From positions 447,675 to 511,674 of the forward strand of contig JAYKAV010000300.1 in assembly GCA_035582835.1 (NCBI GenBank): a stretch of 64,000 bases of DNA, given 5' to 3'. Below are positions 50,242 to 63,400 of the stretch, piece after piece. A program made the position numbers and the translations under genes. How positions within the stretch are numbered: the stretch's first letter is position 1; every line of letters begins with the position of its first letter. The notes beneath the pieces were generated by a model, which saw nothing but the letters and a program-made list of their open reading frames with translations, did not search any database and was not told where the DNA came from. The stretch is from Phoebastria nigripes. Its lineage: Eukaryota; Chordata; Aves; Procellariiformes; Diomedeidae.

Positions 50242-53200
50242 TGAAGTTTTGTGTGTGTGGTCCTGGTCTGGATTTGACAGTTTGAGGCATAACACTGTAG
50301 ACTGAATAGATTTGAATTAATGACTTCAGAAATAGATTTTGACTGGAATCTGCAACTTTTAATTAAAACCCACTACCGGTAGATTAATTTTTGATTTAAA
50401 CATGATTTAAAACTACGTTAAATCATGTNGTGATGTATCATGCAGGGAAAGTGTTCCTTTCAGTTTATTTTCTGCCTCAGATGAGGTTTTATGAGGATAA
50501 GCATGGCTTGAAGTGCTGTATAGCTAATGAGAGGCATTTGAAATAAAATGGAGCAATCCATTAAGACATGTGGAACATGTTGCACTACTGCAGAGAAGGG
50601 AGAACTTGACCAAGTTCATAGGCTATGATGGAAAGTGTCACATTATCTTCAAATCCATGTATGATAGCTGTGCTTGTAATTCTTCTTTGGGTGTCAAATG
50701 AGAGTTTGACACCTCCAGAACAATTAAATGCATGAAGAAAGCACTGTGGTTGTGCTTGCCGCTGTTCTACCTACTGCTATTTTGATTGAAAGTTTGCTGT
50801 ATGGTGTGAAAGGAATTTACATGTGTAGGAGTGCTTCTGACAAATACATGTCTAATTTTGTTTATAGTAATAACAAAGACATTACACAAAGGATGATCTT
50901 TATCCTAATTATTATTTAGTGATACATATGGTCTTGTAGTAGAGCTGTAACTTGTAATAGGAGTTTTGGGTTGCAATTAGACATTGCAACAGTTTCTTTA
51001 TAGTTATATTACTCATAGATTGGATGGAATAAATATTCAAGAAATTTGGAGAAAATACTCTTTGCTTTAGCAGGAAATAGCTTGAATCAAAGCTGAGCCT
51101 GTTTTTTCAGTAGCCTCTTTTCTTACATATTGTAAGAGCAAATAACTGCTGTAGCATAATTGCCTTTTTCTGACTATTATTAGTGATACTTCTTACAGCA
51201 ATAGTGTTCAAGGACCATATTTGACTGGGATCTTGTGATGTGCTTTCTGCGCAGATATGTGGCACTAGAGAGAGAGATTTACAATTTTAAGTGTGGTTTT
51301 TTTGTGTGTGTGTGGTGTTTGTTGCTTTTTTTTTTTTTTGAACAGTCTCATTTATGCATTGGAGATTGTATGTTTCAGAAAAGAGATACTTATCTGTCAT
51401 TAACAAACTTCTGCTTGTTTTTCTTTCTACAGGAGATGATAACAGAGTCCACTCCGTTACGTTGCAGGAAGCTCAGCAATCCTGACATCTTTTCATCTGC
51501 TGGGAAAACTAAGCTCCATCGTCAGCTAAGTCAAGATGACTGCAAGCTACGAAGAGGTAGTTTGGCAAGTTCTTTGTCAGGTATGCCATGGTAAGGTTAT
51601 GCCAGGTAAAGACCATATGACAATTCATCAGTATTAAAGATGCAGTATTACTTGTTGGCATAACGGTTGTAATAAAAGATACTGGTAAGTTGTTTCTTTA
51701 AAACTAGAGGTGACTTCTTGCTGGGAGGGCATACAAAATTTTATGTAAGAGAAAGATGCAAAAAGAAATATTAGTAGAAAAGAGTGGAAAAAGAGAGACT
51801 GGATTTGGAGTGAAATTCTGTATATTGCTCAGAGTGAAAAGTTAGAAGCTAAGACTTAATGTGCAAAATTAAAAGTAGGGAGCGGTGAAACTTTAGGCAA
51901 CACAGTGATACATTCTTATCTCTTTTACTTTTAAGGTCAGCACTGACAGTAAGCTTGCCTATTTTGCCATATTGTTTCTTACTAGGAAGCTGACTTTTTT
52001 ATATCAGGTTCAAATTATTATTTAGTTTCTTTTTGGCTTCAAAAGCACTGTAGGCATTTACTTTGACTCAAAGTAAAATCTTGCTTACTAACTAGATGTT
52101 TTTTCAGTTTGTATAAAATTTGGGTTTTTTTCTTGTGAAGACAATCTTCAGCCCTGTCAGAGAATTTAGTTTGTCAACTGTAGAACCATGGAGTGAGCAT
52201 AGTCTGGTAATTAGCCAAAAAAATGGAGGACCAAGCCCAGTAGTTTTCTTTTTCAAAGACTTTGTATGTGGGCTAGGGGATGGTTTCACAATTGTTTAAA
52301 GCTGGCATCAAAGTCTGTGATGCTGGCATTAGAACATATAGAGCTGCATGATCAGTCTAGAATGAAACAGCTGATCTGCCTGAATACCACTGTTGTGCAG
52401 TAGGGTTAACTTGCAGCCCATTTCCTCCCTAATTAGGCTGACTGTTTGCCTATTTGCATGTTAGTACAAGAACAAGAAGGGTTGGAAACTCTCAGGTGGG
52501 AGGGGAAGAGGAAGAGGGTGAAACCACCCATTTTGGCAGCAGCATGGGCTTGACTTACATGATTGTGAAAAGACATCCAGTCCTGGTCCCTCCGTCTTTT
52601 ATCAGGGGAAGATGAATATTTTAATGTTTGAGGTGCTAGGTGTAATAGAATTAAATAAGTAGTAAAGTATGCATGTTTTATTTTGGCTTGGCCTTGTCTT
52701 AATGTTTTATTTGTAATAAGTGGCTTGTTTCTGAAAAATGGAAACAGTCATAATGTTTTGCACTCATGTAAGTTTGTTCTCTAAGGTAGGTTAATCACTA
52801 GAGGAGAACAGAAGTTTATTAACTACAGAGCTGTTGGCTGATTACAATGGCCAAAGATAGTACGGTAGTTTGTTGTGGTGTTTTTTTTGTTTTTGTTTGT
52901 TTGTTTGTTTTTTTCACTTGAGTAGAAAGTAAACAAAGAAAAGTAGATAGGAGGAAGCAGGAAAACTGGAGAAATTCTGCTTCTTTTTTAAAAATAATTT
53001 TTCTGTTTGGAGATAATTCTTGTAAATTTTCTGTTCTGAAATGATAGTGTTCTCCAGAACTTGTTGATTCATCTTAATGACTTTTCAATCTACTATAGCC
53101 TGATTCAGGAAGGGGAAAAGAGCCCCAACAAGATCAGTTTGACCCAAATGATAAAGAAAATGTAGATGTTTAGATATGTATTTTAAATGTGGGTGTTTGG

Positions 53201-56200
53201 AATTTATGTAGGACTTGAGGCATGGAAAGGAAAGGCTTTAGCTTCAAGCTCCATCCCGAAAATAATTCCACCTTACTTTTGCCACAGAAGCAAATAAGTT
53301 TAAAGAGTATAGATGATTGTGCATGCAAACTGGTTGGCTTAGATTTGACTCTTGATGGAATTCTGTCTTCCTGGATTCAGATTTTGTGGAACTAAAAGGA
53401 GATGTTGATAACTATATCTTATGGAGATTTAAATAATGTTATTCTTGCTCTCAAGCACCGGCATTTTGAACTGTTAGATAATTATATGATTTGAATTGCT
53501 ATTACAGGATATCTTTGTTAGTGCTTTACTGACATAAATACAGCAATGTACGTTTCTGTAGTTTTAGATCTCTGCAGACAAGAGGGGTCATTGTATTTAC
53601 ACATAATACTGAAAATGAGCAAACCATGAAAATCATGTCCACAGCTGCAAGCAGCTTGAGTGGGACTGGGAAAAAGATACTTATATGCTGTGTCTCTGTT
53701 TGCTAGCCAAAGTTGAGCCTTCTCATCTCTCATACACTTTGACTCATTCTATTAATGTGTACTTGGCCCATTGCTCGTAACTTTCACAGAAAATTAACAT
53801 AAACAAGTTTAAAAAACAAACAAACAAACAAACAAACAAACAAAACAAACCCAAAAAAAGACACCACTCCCTGCCCTGCCAGCATCATGGCTAATCACAT
53901 TATGTGACAGTCTTCCAAATATTGTAGCCACTTTTATGTAATGAATGTAATATTTTACATCTAATTCTAAGGTGAAGTTGAATTGGTAAAATAGCTTGCT
54001 GCCTCTGAGAAAAAAGTATTTTTCTACAGTATATGTGATTAAAGGTGTTGACTTCTTCCTGCTCCTTATTGCAACAAATGTCTTAGTCCCCTGTGATTCC
54101 TGTTGTAGTATCTGAGCATGTAGTAATCTGTTGAATGCAACTATTGTCACCATGCCTGGAAGGGTGTGTGTGTAATTTAGTCTCACAGTCCTAATTTTAA
54201 GGAAAAGAGGTATTATTCACTCCCATTTTGCAGATGGTGAAACTGAAGTACAGAGGTTGACTGACCAAAGTTACAGAGGAAGTCATCTGGAAGCTAATAA
54301 TGGAACCCAGATTTACAGACTTTTTCACTTATGTGTTTTTAACCACAAGACTATCTTTCTTTTTTTTTTTTTGTGAATGACATTGTATATAAAAGGAAAC
54401 TGTCAAGCTTGATGGAGTCAAAATATGACCTACTTTGACTTTGGTTCTTTCTCATTGTGGAAATTTACTGCTTGACATTTTTCAAAAAGGAGTGTTATGT
54501 TGAGTAAAAAAAAAAATGTATTGAGCAGATCCTTTTAAATGATTACTGTATTTCCTGCAGTAAAGTACAATGGTGTGAACTTGTTGAGATAGGAACTGCT
54601 CTTCTCACTGTTTGTGTATATAGCATGGGATATTAGCGTGTACACTAATCAATCAGATACAAGGGAGACTTGGGAAAGCTACAGAATGTTTTGCTTTTAA
54701 GATAATATGATATTGCTGAAGAGTGAAATTTTTTTAGAAAGAAAATACCATCCATGGTTCAAAGCAAAACAATGTTTAAACATACACTATATTCTGATCA
54801 CAGCTGCATGAAATCTACTGCTGAAATGTTCCAATGGTAAGAGAAAGTGGGGATGTCTAGATGGCTAAGCTATTTAGAAGAGGTAATATTTTACAATTAT
54901 GAATACATTTTCATAAGATTTTTTAAAATTATACTTAAGAGATTTGCAACATTAACATTGCCTCTCTATAGGGCAATAAATTGTTTAATTGGCAGCAAAT
55001 ATTGTTTCCTTTTTAAGCTGTGTGAAGTATAGAAAGGTATAAAGTGATAGAACTCTGTTTCTGCAGGGTTTTGGATTTACCCATTACCTCATAATGTAAA
55101 CTAGATTTTTTGGAAATAGTTATCAAACATAATGAATTCACAGGTAGTGTGCTCTTACAAGTTCTAACCTACCAAAACCTTTAAATTGCTTTTTTTATTA
55201 AACGCTTTTCTCCACATGCAATATTTGTTTTCAGCATTGTATTTTGAACTTGCAAACTTGTTTAAAAACAAGCTGATAGTATTTTGGTTTTGTTTTTAAA
55301 GGAAAACAGCTACTTCCCTTATCAAATAGTGTCCACAGTGGAGTGGGACAGACGATATGGCAGCCACCTGGAGATACCTCAAACCTGGTCCGCATGAGAA
55401 ATCAGTCTCTAGGACAATCTGCTCCTTCACTTACTGCTGGTTTGGTGAGTGAGTCTGGGAATACTCATGATGGTTTTGTGCTATAAATAAAAAGTGGTGT
55501 GATCTTGTGTTTTAGTTTTTACCTTACTTCCCTGCTCCTGCTCAGTGAATGCAGCGTTTTGTTCCTGTGGGCCCTTTTTAGAGTAGAGGGTGAATTAGGA
55601 GGAGAATATGTTCATCCTGCTTTTTGACAAAAAGCAGGAAAAAAATGTGTGTGTGAAGAATAATTTCTTTTTGGGGACGCTCCTTCCCAATGCTACTTAA
55701 GCTGCCTGATACCTGAAAGAAAATATCACTGGAAGTCTAGGGACATGTGAGCATGGGAACCTGACCATTTAAAACAAGTTTAATTGGGAAACAGCTTTCT
55801 GAGTAGCTACCTCTGCCTGTTTCCCTAGAGAATAGCTAGGGGGATGAAGCTGAAAGGATAACTGTCCAAGGAATTGAAGAGCTGGAGCTGACATCTGCTC
55901 TTCTGCGTGGTTTCTGTCAAAAGCTTTTGGTAAAGTGAACATATTTTTGAAGAATGTTGCATCTGTTAAATTAGCATTTTCTAAGAAGAGAGTATTCTGG
56001 CTGGGGTTAAACCACGACAGGGGGGGAACTGAAATGGCTATAGTCAAGACTGAATTGCAAACCAAAAGGAACATAGTTTTGTTTGTAGATGTTCCTTATT
56101 ACCTCTAAATATCTAAAATCACTGAAGTGCAAGGAGAAGAAAAAGATAAGAGTAGGAAAAGACAGTTATTTGTGAGCAGTCATATATGCAACAGAAATTG

Positions 56201-59200
56201 TTGCTGAATAGTAGACTAAAAGCAAAGCTAGAAGCTTTTTTTGCTGAACCTCCGTAGAGTTGCCTGTATAACAAGTTTTACTCAAATGAGGAAATTTTGG
56301 TGTGCACTACCTTAGAGAGCTGCAAGTAACTGGGTAAATTTATATTACATTGTAAGACTGTTTAGAAGCAATGATCCTTTAAGTAAAAGGGTGTCCCTTC
56401 GGTATAGCCCTTAGATTGTTAGCCCTTAGAATTTTTGGGGGATCCTAGGCAGTTTGGCACCACCAGGCTATGAAAAGAAACTTAAACCTTTAAAGTTCAA
56501 AAAGCCGTGCATTTGTGTTACTGCTAATTTTGATTTCACAATGAACTATCTGTAGTCTTAGGATTTTCAGGCGTGCTGCTATATTGAAATTCTTCTGATT
56601 TGATTTAATTGTATTGTGTCTTAGTTTGGTGCCTGTTCAGTGTTTGCCTTAAATTTCTATTCTTAGCAGTGGTTACAATTTGACTATATTAACAGAAAGG
56701 GAAAATGCTCACGTGAAGTCGGCATCTAAGTATTTATCTGATGGGGATTAAAAAAAGTAATATGTTAAAATACAGGCCTGTTCTCTAGAGGCAGGCAAAT
56801 GCCTTGCAGCTTCATAGCTTAAGTGAATGAAAATAACTGTACTTTAAAACAAAGCATTAGTTCTCAGATATTTAATTTGGAATACTAGTTCATTGCTTAA
56901 CAGCTGTGTACAATTCAGTGAGCTGCAGATGTGTTTGTGTGTTGCAATTCTGCATGTTACTAATATGTATTTTCAGTTTGTCATGGCAGTTTGTGTTGTC
57001 TATCAAATGTTCTGATATGAAATGCAATGCCAGTAACTTATTTTAAAATAATTTAAAATTCTCTGCTTTCTAATTAAAGCAGAGAAATTCAGCTATAAAT
57101 CCAGTATTTGTCCCTCTGTGACGGTGTTAGGTACTGAAGTATATGGTCACTTTCCTATCTCTGTATACTTTATGGAGGGCTGTATGTTAATTACAGTTGC
57201 AGTTAATTAAGCCTAGGAATTAAGAATTTTTATATGAAGTGGGCTTCTAAAGCAATGACTAAAGAGTTGGTCACAAGATGAACACCTAATTAAATGCAGT
57301 GAGTCCTGGGATCTTGGAGCTAGTTACATGTTTGCAGCTGTTTTAATATGCTTGTGGTATTGAAATATGTTTCACAAATTAGAATAGCAAAAGGTCTCTT
57401 GCCAGTATAATTAATCTCCTTTGAAGAATAGCTCTATTAAGAGATGAGTAGGTTCAGTAATGCAGAGTGTCATTTTAATATGCCAGTCTTGATTGCTAGA
57501 GCATTTAATTCTTTTATTTGTTATAATACAGCAGACAGATAGCTAGAGAGAAGTGGGAGTGTGGTACGGGAAAGCCAGAATATTCAAAGCTATGTGCATT
57601 GTTTCTGCTCCCTCTTTTTGGCACTGTAGGTACCCGTGGATTTTCCTTTGCTAAATTGCTTTGCTGGCATTCAGTAATGTGTTTTTTTACTTTCTAACCA
57701 CTACTAATCCTACAGATTGTTTGCTGTGCTTAAATTGCATTCTTTTCAACTCTGAAAGTATTTGCAAAGCAAAAAGATAAATTAACAATAGCAAAGTATA
57801 GAAATTAGTTAGCAGCTTCTGAAAATGATAGCTAGGCAACTTATCAGCAACAGCTCAAGAGCTGGAAATACATCAAATTCTAACATGCTAAACTACATAA
57901 GCACAATTTATTGTTAGACAGAATCTTTCAGCTTGTACATGTGTGATAGTCTGGATTAATGTGTCTGTATAGCAGTTGCCACTAGATCCTTGACTTGAGA
58001 AAGAAGCCAGGGCAAACTGAATGCTGAGTGCTGTCATTGTGGAATGATAGATGTTGATCTGATCTGTGTGCCTTCTAAATATATGTGAGGATTTCAGAGG
58101 ATGACCTTCAGTCATCTACTCTTAAGGCAGATGGCTGTGATCCTAGTAGATTGAATTCTGGTGGGGAGCGTCCTTTTTAAGACTTTTAAATCCCTAAGAT
58201 AGCCAAGGAAGTAATCGGAGAGAAAAAAAGACATAAAGCATCATTGTGGGCATCTCAGTGGTGTTTTCTGCTCTCAAGACCCAAATATAGTAAAAACTGG
58301 GGGTGCAGGGAGTGTGTATAAAGCGTGTATATAAGGAACAGAAGGATAATAATGTGGAAAATCTCATATGACTTAGTTTGGGGGTTTNTTTATCTGAAAT
58401 CTCGACCTGCAGGCACCCTGTTGTAAAAAGAGTTAGAACTTGGACTGTGTTTTGAAGGCAGCTGATGTGAATGATCAGGCATATGGATGCATTCTCTTAT
58501 GAAGAAAGGCATGAAGAGCATCAGGGCTTGTTAATTTTAGAAAGGAAAAAGCTTGTGAAGAGAAGGTTGTGATTGTTATAGAGGAGGTAGATTGGGAGTA
58601 TCTTTCTTGCAAATATTTATTTTGACAAAACTCAATGTGAATGAAACTGGTTGCCAGAAGCAATGCCGTAAGGTGTTAATATTCCAGGACTGGAGCATTT
58701 ATGGGTGGGCAAGGGATGATTTTCCCCTCACGTTTGTTGTTAAGGACAGGTTGCTCAACTGGAGCACTACACTAATGCTGAGTATGTGTTTGCATTTGTG
58801 GAGAGAGATGTGGGGTTTTTTGTGTGTGTGTCCCACCCCCTGACCCCCCATGGAGAGCATCTCAAGCACTGTCTCCAGCGTTTTGTGAAAGAAACATCTG
58901 ACAGTGTGCTACCCATTAATTAGGACTACATTTTACATGCATTGCTCACTATCTAATGCCCGGAAAAGTTTGAGATGTTCCAAGAATAAGAAACCATGCA
59001 TGTTCCTTCTGCCAACTGTGGTGATGGGAAAACATTTGAAGAAGCCTGTCAAGGGAAAATTAGATACTTGTGTGAAAGAGATTTTGAACTTTTTTTTTTT
59101 TTTTTTTTTTTTAATACTTACAAACTTCAGTTTTCTAAAGTGCTCCCTGTGCTGAACTGAAACTTGCTGTATTCCTTGAACTGAAAAACTGAACATCATT

Positions 59201-60367
59201 TTTGGAAATGAGGTTGAGGATTCTGGCCGGGTGGTTGCAGTTCTTTCTTTAGTGCAAACTTTCTTCCTTATATTCTTTACCACATGGTACGTGGTCAGAG
59301 CCATTTCTTCATCTTCAGAGATGAAGACTGCAGACTAAGCAGTTGGTGCTCTGTTAATCCTCTGATGCCAGACTTGCGAGATTTCTTTGTAGGGTCAGTC
59401 TCCTCTTCAGAGAATAATTTCAAATGACTTATGATTTTACATTTACTTTGTAAGGTTAAAACAAAATGAGACAATTGTGTATTCTTTGCTGTTGTAGAGT
59501 GCCAGATAGTTCACCTTTCCCTGGTCTTGTTCTAGAAGAAGTGGTTAAAAAAAAATAAGCCTCTCAGATTTTGTATAATGATCTGGAGGGTAGAAAGGCT
59601 CAAATGTGAAGACTTGAAATTACTAACAAGCTGAAGAACTTCCTGTGTTGAATAACACTGAGCCAGTGATGCTGCCCGTTCAGCCTGATTTATTCCGAAC
59701 GTTTAGTTCTGCAAAGCTGTGCAGATGAGGCAATACCGAGTGGAACGGGGAAAATGGTCGTCCTTGTGGTGCTGGATCCTTGGCTCTGCAAGGGAAGTGT
59801 GTATTGAAAACCTGGTAACTGAGACAGACTTCACACTGTGGCATGTTATCTTTGATGTCCAATTGGGGTACGCTTTTTAGATGTAGGAGAGAATATTTAC
59901 TGTTGATTTTTGAAATTTTTACTCCTTTGCGTTTTTACTTAGTTTTAGATATATTAGGAATAGAATCATTTGCACCTAATATATATACTTCCTGTCATAG
60001 TGTATTTCCCCTGCGCAGGTTGCTCTTTCTCCTGTTCCTGTACTTCAAATCTGTATCATTCTTGCCTACCAGGAAGAGTGGCTAGTTGGCTACAGGTTTG
60101 CGTTTGTGGGTGAGACAACTTAGGTACTTCCTTTTAAGTTCCTGTGAAAGCTGAAGCCCGCTGCGGGGGTCGGTCCGGCCGAGGCGTTCGCGGTGCTGGT
60201 CTGCCGCCTGCTGGCGGCCGGTGCCGCGGACAGGAGCGCTCCCACTCGAGATCCGGGTGAGGTTTTGTAAAACGTTTTTAGAGGTCCTGGTAACTGTTCG
60301 TGATTTTACAGCACAGGCATGTTATTTCTGGGATCGTGTTCCACAGTAACCACTTGCTAACAACCTG

Positions 60368-60403
<36 letters not shown>

Positions 60404-63400
60404 NNNNNNNNNNNNNNNNNNNNNNNNNNNNNNNNNNNNNNNNNNNNNNNNNNNNNNNNNNNNNNNNNNNNNNNNNNNNNNNNNNNNNNNNNNNNNNNNN
60501 NNNAAATTATTATTTAGAGCTAACTATATAAATCATTGTTGTTTGTAGTTTTTGGGTCAGAAGCTGTATTGCCTAATTGTGTTTTGGTCTATGGCCTGCT
60601 AGGTGGTGCTGGAGTACTGGAGGTCTCAGTATAGTGAATTGCGTTTTCAACACAAAATGATACCATTGCTACAGGACCAACCTAAAGAAGAGCTAGAGGT
60701 GTTTTCCTGTAGACTATAGCTAAAGGAGACCTTAATTCTGTGTTGATTGCTAATTCAGTACAGAAATTAATAATTCAAAAGGCCTGATGAAGTGCAGTGG
60801 AACTAGAAATTCAAGCTTCTTCATACTCTGCTTCAAAACCCCTCCTAGTTATAAAAGAAAATTCTATCTCTGGGTCTCTTAATTAGTCCCTAGTGCTTTA
60901 ATGTATTTACTGTTTATTATTTAGGATCTCCACTTTATGCAGGCATCTGGGTAGTGGTTGTTAATCTCACAGTGATGAGGTCTTGGAAGGAATAAGGTTT
61001 GTAGTGACTAGTAGGTATCTGACTAGCAAATTAAATACTAGTTTGCAAAGCACAATAGCTGATCTTCCACCGCGCTCTCCACCATTCTGCTCAATATATA
61101 TGCTGGCGGAGAGGTGAGTACATAGAGCTTAGACTTCTGCCTCCTCACAAAAGAATTAGATGTAATCTCTGTCTTTTTATTAAAAAATACAATACTAGTT
61201 GGGGGACAAATCATTAATGCCAGTTGTGCATAGAGCTACCTCCTGCTGATTGACTGGGTACTTATTATAGAAGCAGACATTTGAATCTGATGGGAAAACT
61301 TCATTTACATTTGTGTGTCCTGAACCATGCAGCTGCTCTTTTCCCAAAATGTTTTGTCATAGCTAACCTTACTTTCAGTTTGTATTTTAGGTGGTAACGT
61401 GTTGACTATTTAGGTGTTGCTAATACAGCTGAAAATATTTTTGTCTAAGAATAATCATTAAAGTTATAGCTGATGAAGACCATAAATTGTTTTAGGGAGT
61501 AGAGAACTTTCAATACTTGACTGTACAAGTAGAATTTCATATTTTTATATTGTTAGAAAAGCAGAAGATAGCAGAAACTATGGTTGTATGAATGAATGGA
61601 TTTTATTACTGTATGAAGGCATGGAAATTGCATTTTAAAATAGCAGTTTTAAATGTAATAGCCTGAGATGGGAAGTAAGTGGATTTCCAAATTAGACCAT
61701 GTGAAGTCTAAGTTTATGCATACTAATTAAAAATTTGCATTTACTTATGCTGCAAAGTCTATGGGTAAATCTTTGAGAATTTGGGTACGTTATCAATTTN
61801 GGAAGATGTGGCTATAAGGCGATAGATAGAAGATGAGTGTTGCTTGAAGAACTAAAGCAGTGTCCAAGCTTGCATTTGTTTGAAGGGACTGGGTTTGAGC
61901 AAGAGGTAGGGAGCAAGTTCTAGTCAGAAGGTTGAACGTATTGGCGTGAGCTGAACGATAAAACTTGAAAGTAAGAAGAAAGAATTTCGTTCTGATAATG
62001 TGGAACAGTGGAGAATAAGGCCTTTGCAAAGAAGTAAATGATATTGTAAGCAAACTGCAGAAGAGCTTCTTTGAACGTATTTAGTATTCTGAGCAAACTT
62101 CTGAGCATTGGGCAGTGTTTAGAGTGCTTGCAGAGACTTACCTTTGTCACAGCTTTAAGGTATCTCTGGTAGGAAAACTAAAGTGCATATGCTGTAATTC
62201 TGTGTGTTTTCTTGATAGATTCAGGACACATGCTTCACAGTGGCATTCAAAACTGATAGTCCTGATAGGTTTTTCACTAGTAAACTTCATTCTGAATAAT
62301 TCATGTGTATCTGTGTAAAGAACAGCAAATAATTGTGATAAATTCTGTACTAAAGTTGTATTTAATATATAGTGCATATTACTTAAACACAGTCAGCATC
62401 TTGCTCTGAAGAAACTTCAGCATATTACTTAAACACAGTCAGCATCTTTTTACTCACTTCAGTTAAGTGAATTCAGTTTTGGAGTGGCCTCATTGGCTCA
62501 AAGGAGATTTTCATATTTGAAAGAAAATTTGAACACCCCTCTGTGTAACTTGAGGCTTGTCATTGTAGGAAATATAAATTCATAAAACTTGCCTTGTGAT
62601 AATTGTTAGGCACTAGACTGTCAGTTTGAATGATTGCAGTTCTCATTATCTTCAGATACTGCATGTTATTTTTTTGTCTGTGAATATGTTGAATTGATTT
62701 TTGGCACATGCAGTCAGTTCTGTTCCTGACAGCAGCATTATTGTAGGTGTAAAGTGAGAAACTGCTGTAGTGTGCATGGAAAATTAGCTTTTTTGCTTGA
62801 GGAGCTGTGGGGAACTTAAGATAAAATATAAAGAATTATTCAGACTGTCTTGAACACACATTGTCACTGAGTGAGGCTTTGTTCCATAAGAGTGTTGTTC
62901 TGTGGTTCTTACTGACCTCTATATAAAAACATACTGATGTAGACAATAAAAATTCTGGTTTTCAATTTAAAATATTCAAAAGCTGTCTGTTTTATTTTGG
63001 TGATTTTTGGCAGGTATTTCCATAGAAAGGTAATGTGAGATGTCTGCATTTAGTATTTTAATATGGCTGCCTTCTGTGTCTGGTAACACTTCTGGTAACT
63101 GTTTCCTAGGATGTGATAATAGGAGGATCAGTCTTTAAACATGAAATAGTTTGTTCACCTAAGTTTAAACTACTTTGTCCCAGTAATGCAAACTGTTTTG
63201 AGCTTTAGGACGTCTATAAAAATCCCCCATAACTTCGACTAAGCAAAAGCTTTGGAGATGCTCTAGAAATTAGTAGCATAATCCTCCATGTTTGGCTGCC
63301 ATTTTTTGTTTGGTATGTTTTCCTATACTGTATCATTTTGGTTTATCCAAGCTATGCAATGTGTCTTTCCAGCCATCCAAACAGTTTCAGCTCCAGAGAC

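Larger units (their letters stand above)
29041..51432 (+). other. MAST2 intron 1 (22.4 kb)
   Basis: It begins with the tail of the CpG island, then is AT-rich. Recognisable contents are an antisense CR1 relic (31571-32815), an 88-base tandem duplication (36765-36940), homopolymer tracts at 39406-39433 and 41765-41784, a CA-rich low-complexity stretch (48185-48265) and a C18-A27 tract (50192-50236). I see no exon, RNA gene or recent transposon in the rest. Translations at 47.4-49.0 kb and 33.5-34.1 kb are open but resemble no family I know. Confidence 0.8.
51581..55301 (+). other. MAST2 intron 2 (3.7 kb)
   Basis: AT-rich intron containing a TTTG-rich run (52878-52915), a CAAA repeat (53812-53850) and a MIR-like relic (54211-54357). 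Nothing else recognised. Confidence 0.8.

Noticed and set aside
28864..55444. Assignment of the kinase gene to MAST4 or another MAST paralogue
   Set aside because: MAST4 has a different N-terminus and reads CSNPDVASGPGK at the SNPD block; the [18 protein letters not shown] and VHSGVGQ strings and the basic MRKGRSR start fit MAST2.
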